Shown here: positions 7,673-14,888 of the stretch, one piece after another | Layout of the letters: every line of letters starts with the position of its first letter | How positions within the stretch are numbered: the first letter of the stretch is position 1 | From: UBA9547 sp043769845 | GTDB taxonomy: Bacteria > Bacteroidota > Bacteroidia > Cytophagales > UBA9547 | NCBI GenBank assembly: GCA_043769845.1 | Contig: JAYVIX010000228.1 | Span: 1-14,888, forward strand | DNA: 14,888 nt | Direction of reading: 5' to 3' | The notes under the pieces: model-generated | Seen by the model: the letters and a program-made list of their open reading frames with translations, nothing else | The model's database searches: none | What the model was told of the DNA's origin: nothing | Translations under genes and position numbers: made by a program

Positions 7673-10072
7673 TTATTTTGCTTTTCGAGCAGCTCTTTTT
7701 TCTCGCAATGCGACCAAACGAGTATGAATTTGATTTTTGGTCAATTGAAATAAGCCTTTTTTCTCTTTTACCACCATACGGTTTTTATCAAAGCTCACAA
7801 GCAAACTCGGAAGCAAAACAAGGTTGGTAAACAAAGCGAAAAACAAAGTAAGTGAAGTGAGCAAGCCCAAAGCGATCGTTCCGCCAAATTCGGAAAAGGC
7901 AAAAATGACAAAACCGAAGAATAATACCAATGAAGTATATATCATACTTATTCCGCTTTCACGCAAACTTAGAATAATGGCTTTTAAATAATCGCCTTCG
8001 CAATATTCTAGTTCTTGTTTGTATTTACTAAGGAAGTGAATCGTACTATCTATCGAAATTCCGAATGCGATACTAAATGTAAGCGCAGTACTTGGTTTCA
8101 GCGGGATATTCATCAAACCCATCACGCCACCTGTCATGATGATGGGTAAGATATTGGGAATGACTGAGATAACGATGATTTTGAGATCAGCAAAAATCAG
8201 GGCCATCATCAATGAAATCAGGATAAAGGCGAAAAACAAACTGCCCGAAAGGTCATCAATTAAATACTGAGTGCCTTTAATGAATAACAATGTGGTGCCA
8301 GTGTATTTTACATCAAAATTCTTGCCTTCGAAGATCTCAGCTACGCGCGGTTTGATGCGTTGTTCCATCAAGTCGGTCAGCTTTACGTTGCCAAGGTCGG
8401 CCACTTTCATTGAGAAACGTACCGTTTGGCCTGTAGAGTCTACAAAGCTTTTGATCAAACCAATATTTCCAGATTTTGTCCCGAAATAGCTCATGATAAA
8501 GTTTTTATCCAAGTTGTCAGGCAAACGATAATATTCTGGATTGTTGCTATAAAAAGCCTGTGTTGCGCCTTTTATCACATTTAAAATCGAAACTGGCGGG
8601 GCGATGTTTTGTTCCTTTTGCAAAAACGTTTCTAATTCTTCCAGTTTTTTCAGATTACTGAGTTTATAAACAGCTTTCGGTTTGCCCAAATCGACAATGA
8701 TTTCGAGCGGCATTACGCCTTTGAAATGCGTTTCAAAAAAGGCCAAATCGGTTTTCACACCATCGCTTTCTGGCAAATCGTCTACCATGTACGAAACTGG
8801 CCTGATACGCATGATTCCTATAACTGAAACTACCAACAGAACGCCCATTGTGATATAAATGGCTGCCCTCGATTTGAAAACCATCAATTCTACCAAGTCG
8901 ATAATTTTGCGTAAAATCTGAAAATCGAGATGGCGCATATGCTTTTCTTTCGGCTCTGGCAGATACATCAAAATAGGCGGAACAATGGCAATCGTGATAA
9001 AAAAAGTCGCAAAACTGATGATTCCAGCCACCAAACCAAACTCTTTTATAATGGTGATGTCAGTGAAATAAAGCACCAAGAACCCGACCGCAGTGTTGGC
9101 ATTGGTCATGAAGGTTAGAAATCCAATTTTCTCGATAATCTTGCTGACAGCCTTCACTTTGTTGCCATGGCTTCGGAATTCCATGTGGTATTTGTTGAAC
9201 ATGTAAATACAGTTCGGAATACTTATCACCACAATCAGCGAAGGCAAAAGCCCTGAAAGCAGCGTCATTTTATAGCCAAACAAGGCCATGAGTCCCATGG
9301 CGCAAACGACTGTGATTCCGATAGTTAATATTGTAAACGAAACGGCATAAAAAGTTCTAAAAAAGAAAAGGAGGATTAAAGTAGTGGCGGCTAACGAGAG
9401 ATAAAGAAAGAGAGAAAATTCATGTTTAACTTTTCCAATTAAAATTGCACGTACATAAGGCAAGCCCGCAAAACGCAATTTGATTTGAGTGTCTTTAGTA
9501 AAAGTATCCGACAGTTTCAAAATTTCACCAACCGTGACAAGTCTTTTTGGCGAGTTCAGTACTTTTTGGTCGATCGCTACTGCTATCAGGGTCGCATCAG
9601 ATTCATCGTTATAGATCTGATTGTCATACATATGCAAACCATGGAACACTTCGAGAAGGGAATCCAACTCGGCCTGTGTCTTGGGCGAATGGGTAAACAA
9701 AGGCGCAAGAACAAACTTCTTTTTGGCCGTATCTTTTTGGATGTATTGAACGGTAGGAATGGAAATGACTTGTTTTACGCCTTCCACTTTGGCAAAACTC
9801 TCGGCCAAGGTTTTGAACTTGTTGAAGTTTTCGAGTTTGAATACCTTTTCATCGGCAAGACCTACCGCTAGGATATTTCCATCTTCGCCAAACTGTTCTT
9901 TGAACTTGTTGAAATAGATTAGTTCAGGGTCAGACTTGGGTACGACTTTTACAAAATCATAAGTCATTTCGACATTTCGAGCCTGATAGCCCATAAATGC
10001 AGTAAGAATTCCAGTACCAATAAGTAAATAAAGACGGTAATGGATAATGAATCTGGCGATTTTAGCCCACAT
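7673..10072 (-). CDS. MMPL/RND-superfamily exporter (hydrophobe/amphiphile efflux-3 type)
   Basis: I choose ATG at 10072 (799 residues, MWAKIARF). A TTG 12 bp further out (10084) is in frame but less likely. The protein has the duplicated RND plan: TM1 (about 13-30), a large periplasmic domain (31-215), five TM segments (218-370), a cytoplasmic linker, TM7 (403-420), a second periplasmic domain (421-607), five TM segments (608-760) and a basic tail (KEKRAARKAK). This is the COG1033/MMPL class of predicted exporters, which move hydrophobic or lipid-like molecules by proton-motive force. Segment 10 keeps the family acid (GISID675STIHFLSKY), while the equivalent place in segment 4 reads VISIPN287CIYMFNKY, with Asn instead of Asp. 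No membrane-fusion protein or outer-membrane channel is adjacent, as usual for this class. Substrate unknown. Confidence 0.93.
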   Translation of the reverse strand: MWAKIARFIIHYRLYLLIGTGILTAFMGYQARNVEMTYDFVKVVPKSDPELIYFNKFKEQFGEDGNILAVGLADEKVFKLENFNKFKTLAESFAKVEGVKQVISIPTVQYIQKDTAKKKFVLAPLFTHSPKTQAELDSLLEVFHGLHMYDNQIYNDESDATLIAVAIDQKVLNSPKRLVTVGEILKLSDTFTKDTQIKLRFAGLPYVRAILIGKVKHEFSLFLYLSLAATTLILLFFFRTFYAVSFTILTIGITVVCAMGLMALFGYKMTLLSGLLPSLIVVISIPNCIYMFNKYHMEFRSHGNKVKAVSKIIEKIGFLTFMTNANTAVGFLVLYFTDITIIKEFGLVAGIISFATFFITIAIVPPILMYLPEPKEKHMRHLDFQILRKIIDLVELMVFKSRAAIYITMGVLLVVSVIGIMRIRPVSYMVDDLPESDGVKTDLAFFETHFKGVMPLEIIVDLGKPKAVYKLSNLKKLEELETFLQKEQNIAPPVSILNVIKGATQAFYSNNPEYYRLPDNLDKNFIMSYFGTKSGNIGLIKSFVDSTGQTVRFSMKVADLGNVKLTDLMEQRIKPRVAEIFEGKNFDVKYTGTTLLFIKGTQYLIDDLSGSLFFAFILISLMMALIFADLKIIVISVIPNILPIIMTGGVMGLMNIPLKPSTALTFSIAFGISIDSTIHFLSKYKQELEYCEGDYLKAIILSLRESGISMIYTSLVLFFGFVIFAFSEFGGTIALGLLTSLTLFFALFTNLVLLPSLLVSFDKNRMVVKEKKGLFQLTKNQIHTRLVALREKRAARKAK

Positions 10073-10157
10073 AATAGATTGCAATAAAGGTGCAATTTAC
10101 GCCAGTTTCTTTGTTTGAAAAGCCGAAAAGTGTTAAGGAATGTGTTTTTTAGATAAT

Positions 10158-10179
10158 AATCTTCGAAAATAGAAAGATT
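10158..10179 (-). terminator. Possible weak hairpin between permease-regulator and exporter genes
   Basis: A 6-bp inverted repeat AATCTT / AAGATT with a 10-nt loop lies in the spacer behind the permease-regulator gene. On the minus strand the following bases are AT-rich but not a clean T-run, so support is weak. Confidence 0.2.
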
Positions 10180-10217
10180 GATTCTAGGTGTAAATCAGAA
10201 GAAACAATAGCAATTCT

Positions 10218-11504
10218 TCAATAAGGAATATCCTTCTCATGCGGATCCTTTTCAGGATTTCCCAATGCCTCTGCAATTTTCACCTCCAATTCGGGCGTGA
10301 TGAGGTGTTCTATTGTTTCCGAATCGTCATGGACATGGTCGGGCGGAAGGTGCAGGTATTTTGTAAGATACATTTCCCAAAGTCGGTGCGCGCGAGTGAT
10401 GCGTTTGCCTTTTTCTAATCCTTCTTTCGTGAAATAATAATGCCCTTTTCGATAGACCAAAAAACGATCCACTTGCAAATTATGAACGGTATCGTCTAGC
10501 TGATCGGGGGCTAATACATGCAATAATCTTAATTGATCTTTTGTATAGCCTTTTTCAAAATCTTGCTCATTCTCGGCTTGTTTGTACAATGATTTCAGGA
10601 TATTCTCTTCACGTATTTGTTTTTGATTACGGTGTTGCTGCAGCCATCGGTGTACAATTCCTTTGCCTGGTGCGAAAATAAAAGAAGTAAATGCGATGAT
10701 CGAAAGGATCAAAACCATCCACGGACCTGTGGCCATGCCTGGTGCGGTATAGGAAATAAACGAACCTGAAACTCCCGAAAAAGCGGCAAACGTAGCAGCA
10801 AGTGCCAGCATTATTTTCAGATTATCGGTCCAATAGCGAGCTGCGGCCGCAGGCGTAATCAGCATGGCGGCCATCAGCACTACCCCAACAGCTTGTATAC
10901 CAACTACTACTGCCATCACCGTCATGGTAGATAATAAAGTCTCGAGTGCTTTGACTGGCAAGCCTGATGTTTTCGCGAAATTCTTATCAAACGTGAGCAA
11001 GGTGAGTTCTTTGAAAAAAAGATACACGACCAGAATCAGAATAAAACCGAACGTTCCGAACACCATCACATCTTCGCCAACGAGCGAGGCGGCTTTTCCA
11101 AAAAGAAATTTGTCCAAACCCGTTTGGTTGGCCATGTCTGTATGTTGGATCGCGGTGAGAAGAAAAATACCCGTACCAAAAAACACCGAAAGAATCAGAG
11201 CCAAGGCTGCATCTTCTTTCAGTTTGGTATTTTTAATGATATAATCGACCCCCATTATCGAAAGCCAGCCTGTGACGAAAGCACCAGAAAGTAGAATAAG
11301 AGGGTTTTTACTGTTGAAAATTAGGAACGACAAACAAATGCCTGGCAAAATAGAATGAGCCACCACATCACCCGCCAAAGTGCGTTTTCGCAAAAAAGTA
11401 AAACAGCCTACCACCGAAGAACTAATGGCCAACAACACGGTTCCTGCCGTGACAAAACGGATGTTGGCATCAGTAAAACTGAAAAATTCTAAAAGCTTTT
11501 CCAT
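10218..11504 (-). CDS. Metal ABC transporter permease fused to a DtxR/MntR-like regulator domain
   Basis: The 428 residues hold two parts. Residues 1-280 are an ABC-3 (TroC/MntB/ZnuB) permease: about eight membrane segments, LAGDVVAHSILPG (43-55) and VGVVLMAAMLITPAAAARYW (206-225), the family hallmarks for Mn/Zn/Fe uptake. After a basic linker (281-300), residues about 300-428 resemble DtxR/MntR: a winged-helix part ending FTKEGLEKGKRITRAHRLWE (358-377), then VHDDSETIEH (391-400) and KDPHEKDIP. By eye, His373, Glu396, Glu399 and His400 match metal ligands of B. subtilis MntR (His77, Glu99, Glu102, His103); Glu396 sits where DtxR has Cys102, pointing to manganese rather than iron. The first-helix ligands appear to be Asn301 and Lys304, not Asp and Glu. 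The same fusion is known as YtgCR in Chlamydia. No ATPase or metal-binding-protein gene adjoins; the upstream neighbour is a divergent sulP gene. Confidence 0.92.
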   Translation of the reverse strand: MEKLLEFFSFTDANIRFVTAGTVLLAISSSVVGCFTFLRKRTLAGDVVAHSILPGICLSFLIFNSKNPLILLSGAFVTGWLSIMGVDYIIKNTKLKEDAALALILSVFFGTGIFLLTAIQHTDMANQTGLDKFLFGKAASLVGEDVMVFGTFGFILILVVYLFFKELTLLTFDKNFAKTSGLPVKALETLLSTMTVMAVVVGIQAVGVVLMAAMLITPAAAARYWTDNLKIMLALAATFAAFSGVSGSFISYTAPGMATGPWMVLILSIIAFTSFIFAPGKGIVHRWLQQHRNQKQIREENILKSLYKQAENEQDFEKGYTKDQLRLLHVLAPDQLDDTVHNLQVDRFLVYRKGHYYFTKEGLEKGKRITRAHRLWEMYLTKYLHLPPDHVHDDSETIEHLITPELEVKIAEALGNPEKDPHEKDIPY

Positions 11505-11548
11505 TTAAGTTGCTTGTTTTGTGCAACGAGCATTAAAGTTCGAAATTT

Positions 11549-11569
11549 AGTTAAAAAATCAGTTTAACT
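11549..11569. promoter_or_regulatory. Inverted repeat, candidate operator in the divergent region
   Basis: AGTTAAA, 7-nt spacer, TTTAACT: a perfect 7-bp dyad, 44 bp upstream of the permease-regulator start. Its size and symmetry suit a winged-helix dimer, and it lies next to a gene encoding such a domain. No known MntR or DtxR box is matched, so the assignment is inference. Confidence 0.35.
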
Positions 11570-11578
11570 TGTTTTTAA

Positions 11579-11608
11579 TTGGCTCACAAGCTTGTGCTAG
11601 TAATATTG
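11579..11608 (+). promoter_or_regulatory. Putative Bacteroidota-type promoter of sulP with an embedded palindrome
   Basis: TTG (11579-11581), 19 bp, then TAATATTG (11601-11608), one base off the TAnnTTTG -7 element of Bacteroidota housekeeping promoters and at the usual spacing from the -33 TTG. The spacer holds a perfect 12-bp palindrome CACAAGCTTGTG (11585-11596), placed where a bound repressor would block polymerase. The sulP ATG follows 25 bp after the -7 element. Confidence 0.45.
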
Positions 11609-11633
11609 CATCATCAACAAAACGCAGAAACAA

Positions 11634-13829
11634 ATGAGCACCAAAATCAGCAAAAAGACTCCTCCCGACTACTTGGCAGGCCTGAAAGAATGTTGGAAAT
11701 CAGATGTTTTGTCTGGATTTCTGGTGTTTCTAATTGCTATGCCACTTAGTTTAGGTATTGCCAAAGCAAGTGATTTTCCACCAGTAATGGGGCTACTTAC
11801 AGCCATCATTGGTGGAGTGGTAGTGAGTTTGGTGGCAGGTTCGAAACTGACCATTAAAGGTCCTGCGGCTGGTCTTATCGTGATCGTGGCTGGTGCTGTT
11901 TCTGAGTTTGGAGGTGGAGAAACGGGTTGGCATCTAGCCTTAGGTGTAGCAGTGGTAGCAGGAATCATTCAAGTGCTTTTTGGAGTTTTCAAATTTGGCT
12001 CCCTGAGCGAGTTTTTCCCAACTTCTGTGATTCATGGTATGTTGGCAGCGATCGGTCTTATCATTTTTTCGAAACAAATACACACACTTTTGGGAATTGA
12101 TCCTAAAACCTTGGCAGGTTTGGGACCTTTGGAACTGTATGCGCAAGTGCCACACAGTATAATGAATGCCAATCCACATATTGCTCTTATTGGATTAATC
12201 AGTTTGATCATCGTTTTTGGATTACCACAAATCAACAATCGATTTGTAAAACGTATTCCTTCGCCTGTTATCGTGCTTTTGATCGCGATTCCTTTAGCGT
12301 CTTTTCTTGATTTTAAAGAAAACGAACCCAGTTTTGCAATGGTGAATATTGGCAATTTCTTAGGGGAGTTTAAGGTAAATGTCGATTTCTCGGGCTGGCA
12401 AAATACAGGTGTTTTTATAAAATATGTTATTTTGTTCGTTTTGATTGGCAGTATCGAATCGTTGCTTACCGTAAAAGCGGCTGACGGGATGGATCCTCAC
12501 AAACGCAAGTCAAATGCCAACCAAGATCTGATTGCGATAGGGATCGGAAATACGCTCGCAGGTATCTTCGGAGGCCTTCCAATGATCTCAGAAGTGGCTC
12601 GTAGCTCGGCAAACGTCAACAATGGCGCACAAACACGCTGGGCCAATTTCTTTCACGGAGTATTCCTTTTACTAGCCGTCATTTTTATTCCATTTATTAT
12701 CGAGTTGATTCCAAATACAGCTCTTGCAGCTTTGTTGATAGGTGTAGGGTATCGTTTGGCCTCTCCGAAAGAATTCATCAGTACTTATAAAGTGGGTTCC
12801 GAACAATTATTGATTTTCGTTACTACCATATTCTTTACCCTTGCAGATGATCTTTTGATTGGAGTTTTTGCAGGAATAGCAATGAAACTGATGATCGAAA
12901 TGATGAAAGGTGCATCACTTAAAACTCTTTTTTCGATCGCAGCTTCTGTTGAAGAAAAAGAAAAGGGTAAATATCAAGTGAAAATCAATAGTCCAGCAAC
13001 TTTCTCAAACCTGATTAGTTTCAAAAAACTGTTTGAACCCATTCCTAAAACGGCCAATGTGACCTTGGATTTCAGTAGAAGCACCCTTGCTGATCACACA
13101 TTTCTCGAGATGATCCATCGGTACGAAGAAGAATTTGAAGATAATGGAGGGCATTTGATTGTCACAGGTTTTGAAAACCATCATTACGCTTCGGCTCATC
13201 CTCTTGCAACACGCGAGCATTTCAAAAACCCAGCCAATACCTCAATTGCCATCAAACTTACAAAGCGTCAGCAAGAATTGGCGGCATATGCCGAAACGAA
13301 TGGATTGGAATTTGAACCAACTATCACTTCGAAAATGGTAAAACTCAGTTTGGCACCATTCCCGCTTATTCGCAAAGTGAGAACGATTGAAAACCTGATG
13401 GTAGGAAGTCGCCCAGAATACAACTATTTCTATGCAGATGTGTTGGTCGAAGATTCAGCCATGCTCACTAAAATCGGAAAAAGTTTCACGATCTTATATG
13501 TTTCGAATATCAAGAAAGACTTACCAGATTTCACGATGGAGCAGGAAGGTTTGATTGATATCTTGGGATTAGGGAACACCAAAGACATCGACTTTTCTTC
13601 CCATCCTAATTTCTCTAAACGCTATGTCCTATCAAGCGAAAACGAAACGGGTGTTCGTACGTTGTTCAGTGTCGAATTGCTAACTTTCTTGGAAGCGCAA
13701 GACAATATCTTTATCGAATGTGTCCACAATGCACTTTTGGTCTACACCAATTCGTCACTTGTAGAAGCTAAGAACATGGATAACTTCAGAAAGACAAAAT
13801 TAGAATTGATGAAACTTATTCTGAAATAA
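11634..13829 (+). CDS. SulP-family anion transporter with STAS domain and an extra C-terminal domain
   Basis: 731 residues. Residues about 22-425 are the SulP/SLC26 membrane domain: SGFLVFLIAMPLSLGIA (27-43), SKLTIKGPAAGLI (70-82), and GSIESLL (272-278) with the conserved acid Glu275. It carries sulfate, bicarbonate or related anions across the inner membrane. Residues about 447-530 are a STAS domain (VTLDFSRS, then GGHLIVTGFE); where phosphorylatable STAS proteins have D-S-S/T it reads D487-H-T, so Ser phosphorylation at that place is not expected. About 200 further residues follow, beyond the normal SulP end. They include KLTKRQQELAAYAETNGLEF, a beta-rich part, LPDFTMEQEGL, DIDFSSHPNFSKRY and a final helix, and resemble a soluble domain of unknown function seen alone in other bacteria (from memory of its pattern). 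No carbonic anhydrase or sulfate-assimilation gene adjoins, so the ion is undecided. Confidence 0.92.
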   Translation: MSTKISKKTPPDYLAGLKECWKSDVLSGFLVFLIAMPLSLGIAKASDFPPVMGLLTAIIGGVVVSLVAGSKLTIKGPAAGLIVIVAGAVSEFGGGETGWHLALGVAVVAGIIQVLFGVFKFGSLSEFFPTSVIHGMLAAIGLIIFSKQIHTLLGIDPKTLAGLGPLELYAQVPHSIMNANPHIALIGLISLIIVFGLPQINNRFVKRIPSPVIVLLIAIPLASFLDFKENEPSFAMVNIGNFLGEFKVNVDFSGWQNTGVFIKYVILFVLIGSIESLLTVKAADGMDPHKRKSNANQDLIAIGIGNTLAGIFGGLPMISEVARSSANVNNGAQTRWANFFHGVFLLLAVIFIPFIIELIPNTALAALLIGVGYRLASPKEFISTYKVGSEQLLIFVTTIFFTLADDLLIGVFAGIAMKLMIEMMKGASLKTLFSIAASVEEKEKGKYQVKINSPATFSNLISFKKLFEPIPKTANVTLDFSRSTLADHTFLEMIHRYEEEFEDNGGHLIVTGFENHHYASAHPLATREHFKNPANTSIAIKLTKRQQELAAYAETNGLEFEPTITSKMVKLSLAPFPLIRKVRTIENLMVGSRPEYNYFYADVLVEDSAMLTKIGKSFTILYVSNIKKDLPDFTMEQEGLIDILGLGNTKDIDFSSHPNFSKRYVLSSENETGVRTLFSVELLTFLEAQDNIFIECVHNALLVYTNSSLVEAKNMDNFRKTKLELMKLILK

Positions 13830-13839
13830 CCCTTTCAAT

Positions 13840-13870
13840 AAAAAAGCGGCCTGATAATGACCGCTTTTTT
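13840..13870. terminator. Bidirectional intrinsic terminator
   Basis: AAAAAAGCGG, 11-nt loop, CCGCTTTTTT, continuing as TTTTTTTA on the plus strand. It lies 11 bp after the sulP stop and 31 bp beyond the end of the converging hemerythrin gene, with a T-run for each direction. Confidence 0.88.
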
Positions 13871-13900
13871 TATTCCATATAATATGAATAATTATTAATA

Positions 13901-14566
13901 TTATTTACATACTTCTAATATTTTTGCAAGTGGAATCAAAACTTCGTCTTCTATCTTGGCATGAATCCTAAGATCTTTCTCGAAATCGTTCATTTGTTTC
14001 AGTAAAATTCGGAAAGGAAAAATTTCAGAAGCCGTTTGTTGCGCTCTCACAATGTGTTTTTTTACTTCGCTCATCTGCAATTCGATCGTATCGGTATGGC
14101 TGTCGATAAACGTTTGAATGCTAAAAGTGGCCGGAACTGGCACTTGTGCAATCAAAGCTTTAATGTATGGAAACAGTTGATCTTCTTCCATTTGAATATG
14201 AAAAATCAGATTCTGTTTCACCCACTCAAAAAACGATACTAAAAATGGCAACAGCTCATTTTCAGGAATTCGTTTTTGCAAGTTTGTAATGGATTGCTCA
14301 ATTTCGTTCAGTTTGGTATTGATGTAGTAGCGGTGAGTTTTTTCCAAATAATCAAGAATAACAGGCAAAGGAAAACTTTTCAGTTGTTCGATCGGAAGTT
14401 CATGTTCGGAATTGAAAATAGTGATAAGTTGAATGAAAAAGTCGGTATTTATTTCTTCATTGGCCAATAAAGTATCAAAATCTGAGCCTTTTTCTATCGA
14501 ATATCTGTCGACCAAAGTAGGCGCAAACATTTGCCAATCGGGAATATTAAAGAGCGAATTTTTCAT
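13901..14566 (-). CDS. Hemerythrin-like di-iron protein related to RIC (YtfE/ScdA)
   Basis: 221 residues, almost exactly the length of E. coli YtfE. Four His and two Glu form a hemerythrin-type di-iron site with near-identical spacing: His78 (LEKTHRYY), His123 and Glu127 (FHIQMEEDQLFP), His157 (IDSHTDTIE), His202 and Glu206 (LRIHAKIEDEVLIP). In YtfE the set is 84, 129, 133, 160, 204 and 208. RIC proteins repair iron-sulfur clusters damaged by nitric oxide or peroxide, acting in the cytoplasm. The N-terminal part (about 10-60) has the outline of the ScdA_N/DUF542 domain but lacks its Cys-Cys pair; the equivalent region reads EKGSDFDTLLANEEINTDFF. The repair function is therefore less certain than the metal site. 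A WD40 gene ends 77 bp upstream on the same strand; the gene ends at the terminator shared with sulP. Confidence 0.87.
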   Translation of the reverse strand: MKNSLFNIPDWQMFAPTLVDRYSIEKGSDFDTLLANEEINTDFFIQLITIFNSEHELPIEQLKSFPLPVILDYLEKTHRYYINTKLNEIEQSITNLQKRIPENELLPFLVSFFEWVKQNLIFHIQMEEDQLFPYIKALIAQVPVPATFSIQTFIDSHTDTIELQMSEVKKHIVRAQQTASEIFPFRILLKQMNDFEKDLRIHAKIEDEVLIPLAKILEVCK

Positions 14567-14643
14567 ACGAAGCTATTTAATCCAAAGGTCTCAGATAAAT
14601 GGCAGAGAAAGTATGAGATTAGTCAGTTAATGAAAATTCTTCG

Positions 14644-14888
14644 CTATTTTGATGTTTCATTGATTAACTCCCAAATTGAAATACTACGGTCGTCACTTGC
14701 ACTCACTAGCAGGTTATTGAAGTCAGTCCAAATCAGCTTATTGACCGAAGTACCGTGTCCACCATGGCGAGATTTGTCGATTATTTTCAGCAGTTTATGG
14801 CCTTGGGCGTCCCATATTTTGACTGATTTGTCCATGCTACCTGTCGCATATAAAGTGCCATCGGGATGGAAAGCGATATGGTTGATGG
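14644..14888 (-). CDS. WD40-repeat protein, C-terminal part (runs off the right edge)
   Basis: The frame is open to the right edge, so only about 80 C-terminal residues are seen. They form almost two WD40 blades: INHIAFHPDGTLYATGSMD followed by KSVKIWD, then VNKLIWTDFNNLLVSASDD followed by RSISIWEL. Each shows the GS/SAS-D-x-S-I/V-x-I-W end of a blade. The protein should be a beta-propeller used as a binding scaffold; its partners and N-terminal domains lie outside the window. The tail ends ten residues after the last WE, as expected when the last blade closes the propeller. It shares its strand with the di-iron protein gene 77 bp downstream, with no clear terminator between, so cotranscription is possible. 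Confidence 0.9.
   Translation of the reverse strand, partial: INHIAFHPDGTLYATGSMDKSVKIWDAQGHKLLKIIDKSRHGGHGTSVNKLIWTDFNNLLVSASDDRSISIWELINETSK

Noticed and set aside
9485..9871. A 128-residue plus-strand frame inside the MMPL exporter gene
   Set aside because: Antisense to the first periplasmic domain of a typical RND protein; no family resemblance.
10073..10084. TTG at 10084 as start of the MMPL exporter
   Set aside because: The ATG at 10072 starts directly before the amphipathic N-terminus and first membrane segment as is usual for the family; the four extra residues add nothing.
1..14888. CRISPR array, tRNA/rRNA genes, toxin-antitoxin or defence island
   Set aside because: No regularly spaced short repeats, no RNA-gene motifs and no defence-type protein were seen; the neighbours are transport and metabolic genes.

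Overview
The window comes from the phylum Bacteroidota, most likely a Cytophagales-type environmental bacterium. The evidence is a giant secreted protein ending in a type B T9SS (gliding motility-associated) C-terminal domain, AT-rich intergenic DNA, a possible Bacteroidota-style promoter (TTG, 19 bp, TAnnNTTG), and starts without clear Shine-Dalgarno sequences. The genus cannot be named from sequence alone. No rRNA, tRNA or CRISPR array is visible.

Layout, left to right. (1) 1-4276, + strand: the 3' part of a very large cell-surface/secreted protein made of Ig/PKD-like domains and a T9SS sorting domain. It overlaps by 4 bp a small, charged, His/Lys/Glu-rich lipoprotein gene. (2) 4335-5474, +: a complete short-chain-type acyl-CoA dehydrogenase. 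(3) 5475-6033: a decayed insertion-sequence segment (C-terminal remnant of an IS5-like DDE transposase with a lost catalytic Asp), closed by a very strong hairpin. (4) 6030-7596, -: a two-gene unit of a YbjJ-like MFS transporter followed 7 bp later by a YchJ-family SEC-C protein. (5) 7673-10072, -: an MMPL/RND-family exporter with its own terminator. (6) 10218-11504, -: a metal ABC-transporter permease fused to a DtxR/MntR-like regulator. (7) 11505-11633: a compact divergent intergenic region with two inverted repeats. (8) 11634-13829, +: a SulP anion transporter with a STAS domain and an extra C-terminal domain, closed by a shared bidirectional terminator. (9) 13901-14566, -: a hemerythrin-type di-iron protein related to RIC/YtfE/ScdA, and at the right edge the C-terminus of a WD40-repeat protein (-).

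The window is mostly a mosaic of independent membrane-transport and stress genes rather than one pathway. The most interesting items are the strict three-domain (A-B-C) super-repeat of about 244 residues in the T9SS substrate; the permease-repressor fusion, which resembles chlamydial YtgCR but has no neighbouring ATPase or binding-protein gene; the palindrome inside the putative sulP promoter; and the SulP protein carrying an extra soluble domain. I did not find a convincing new defence or mobile system.
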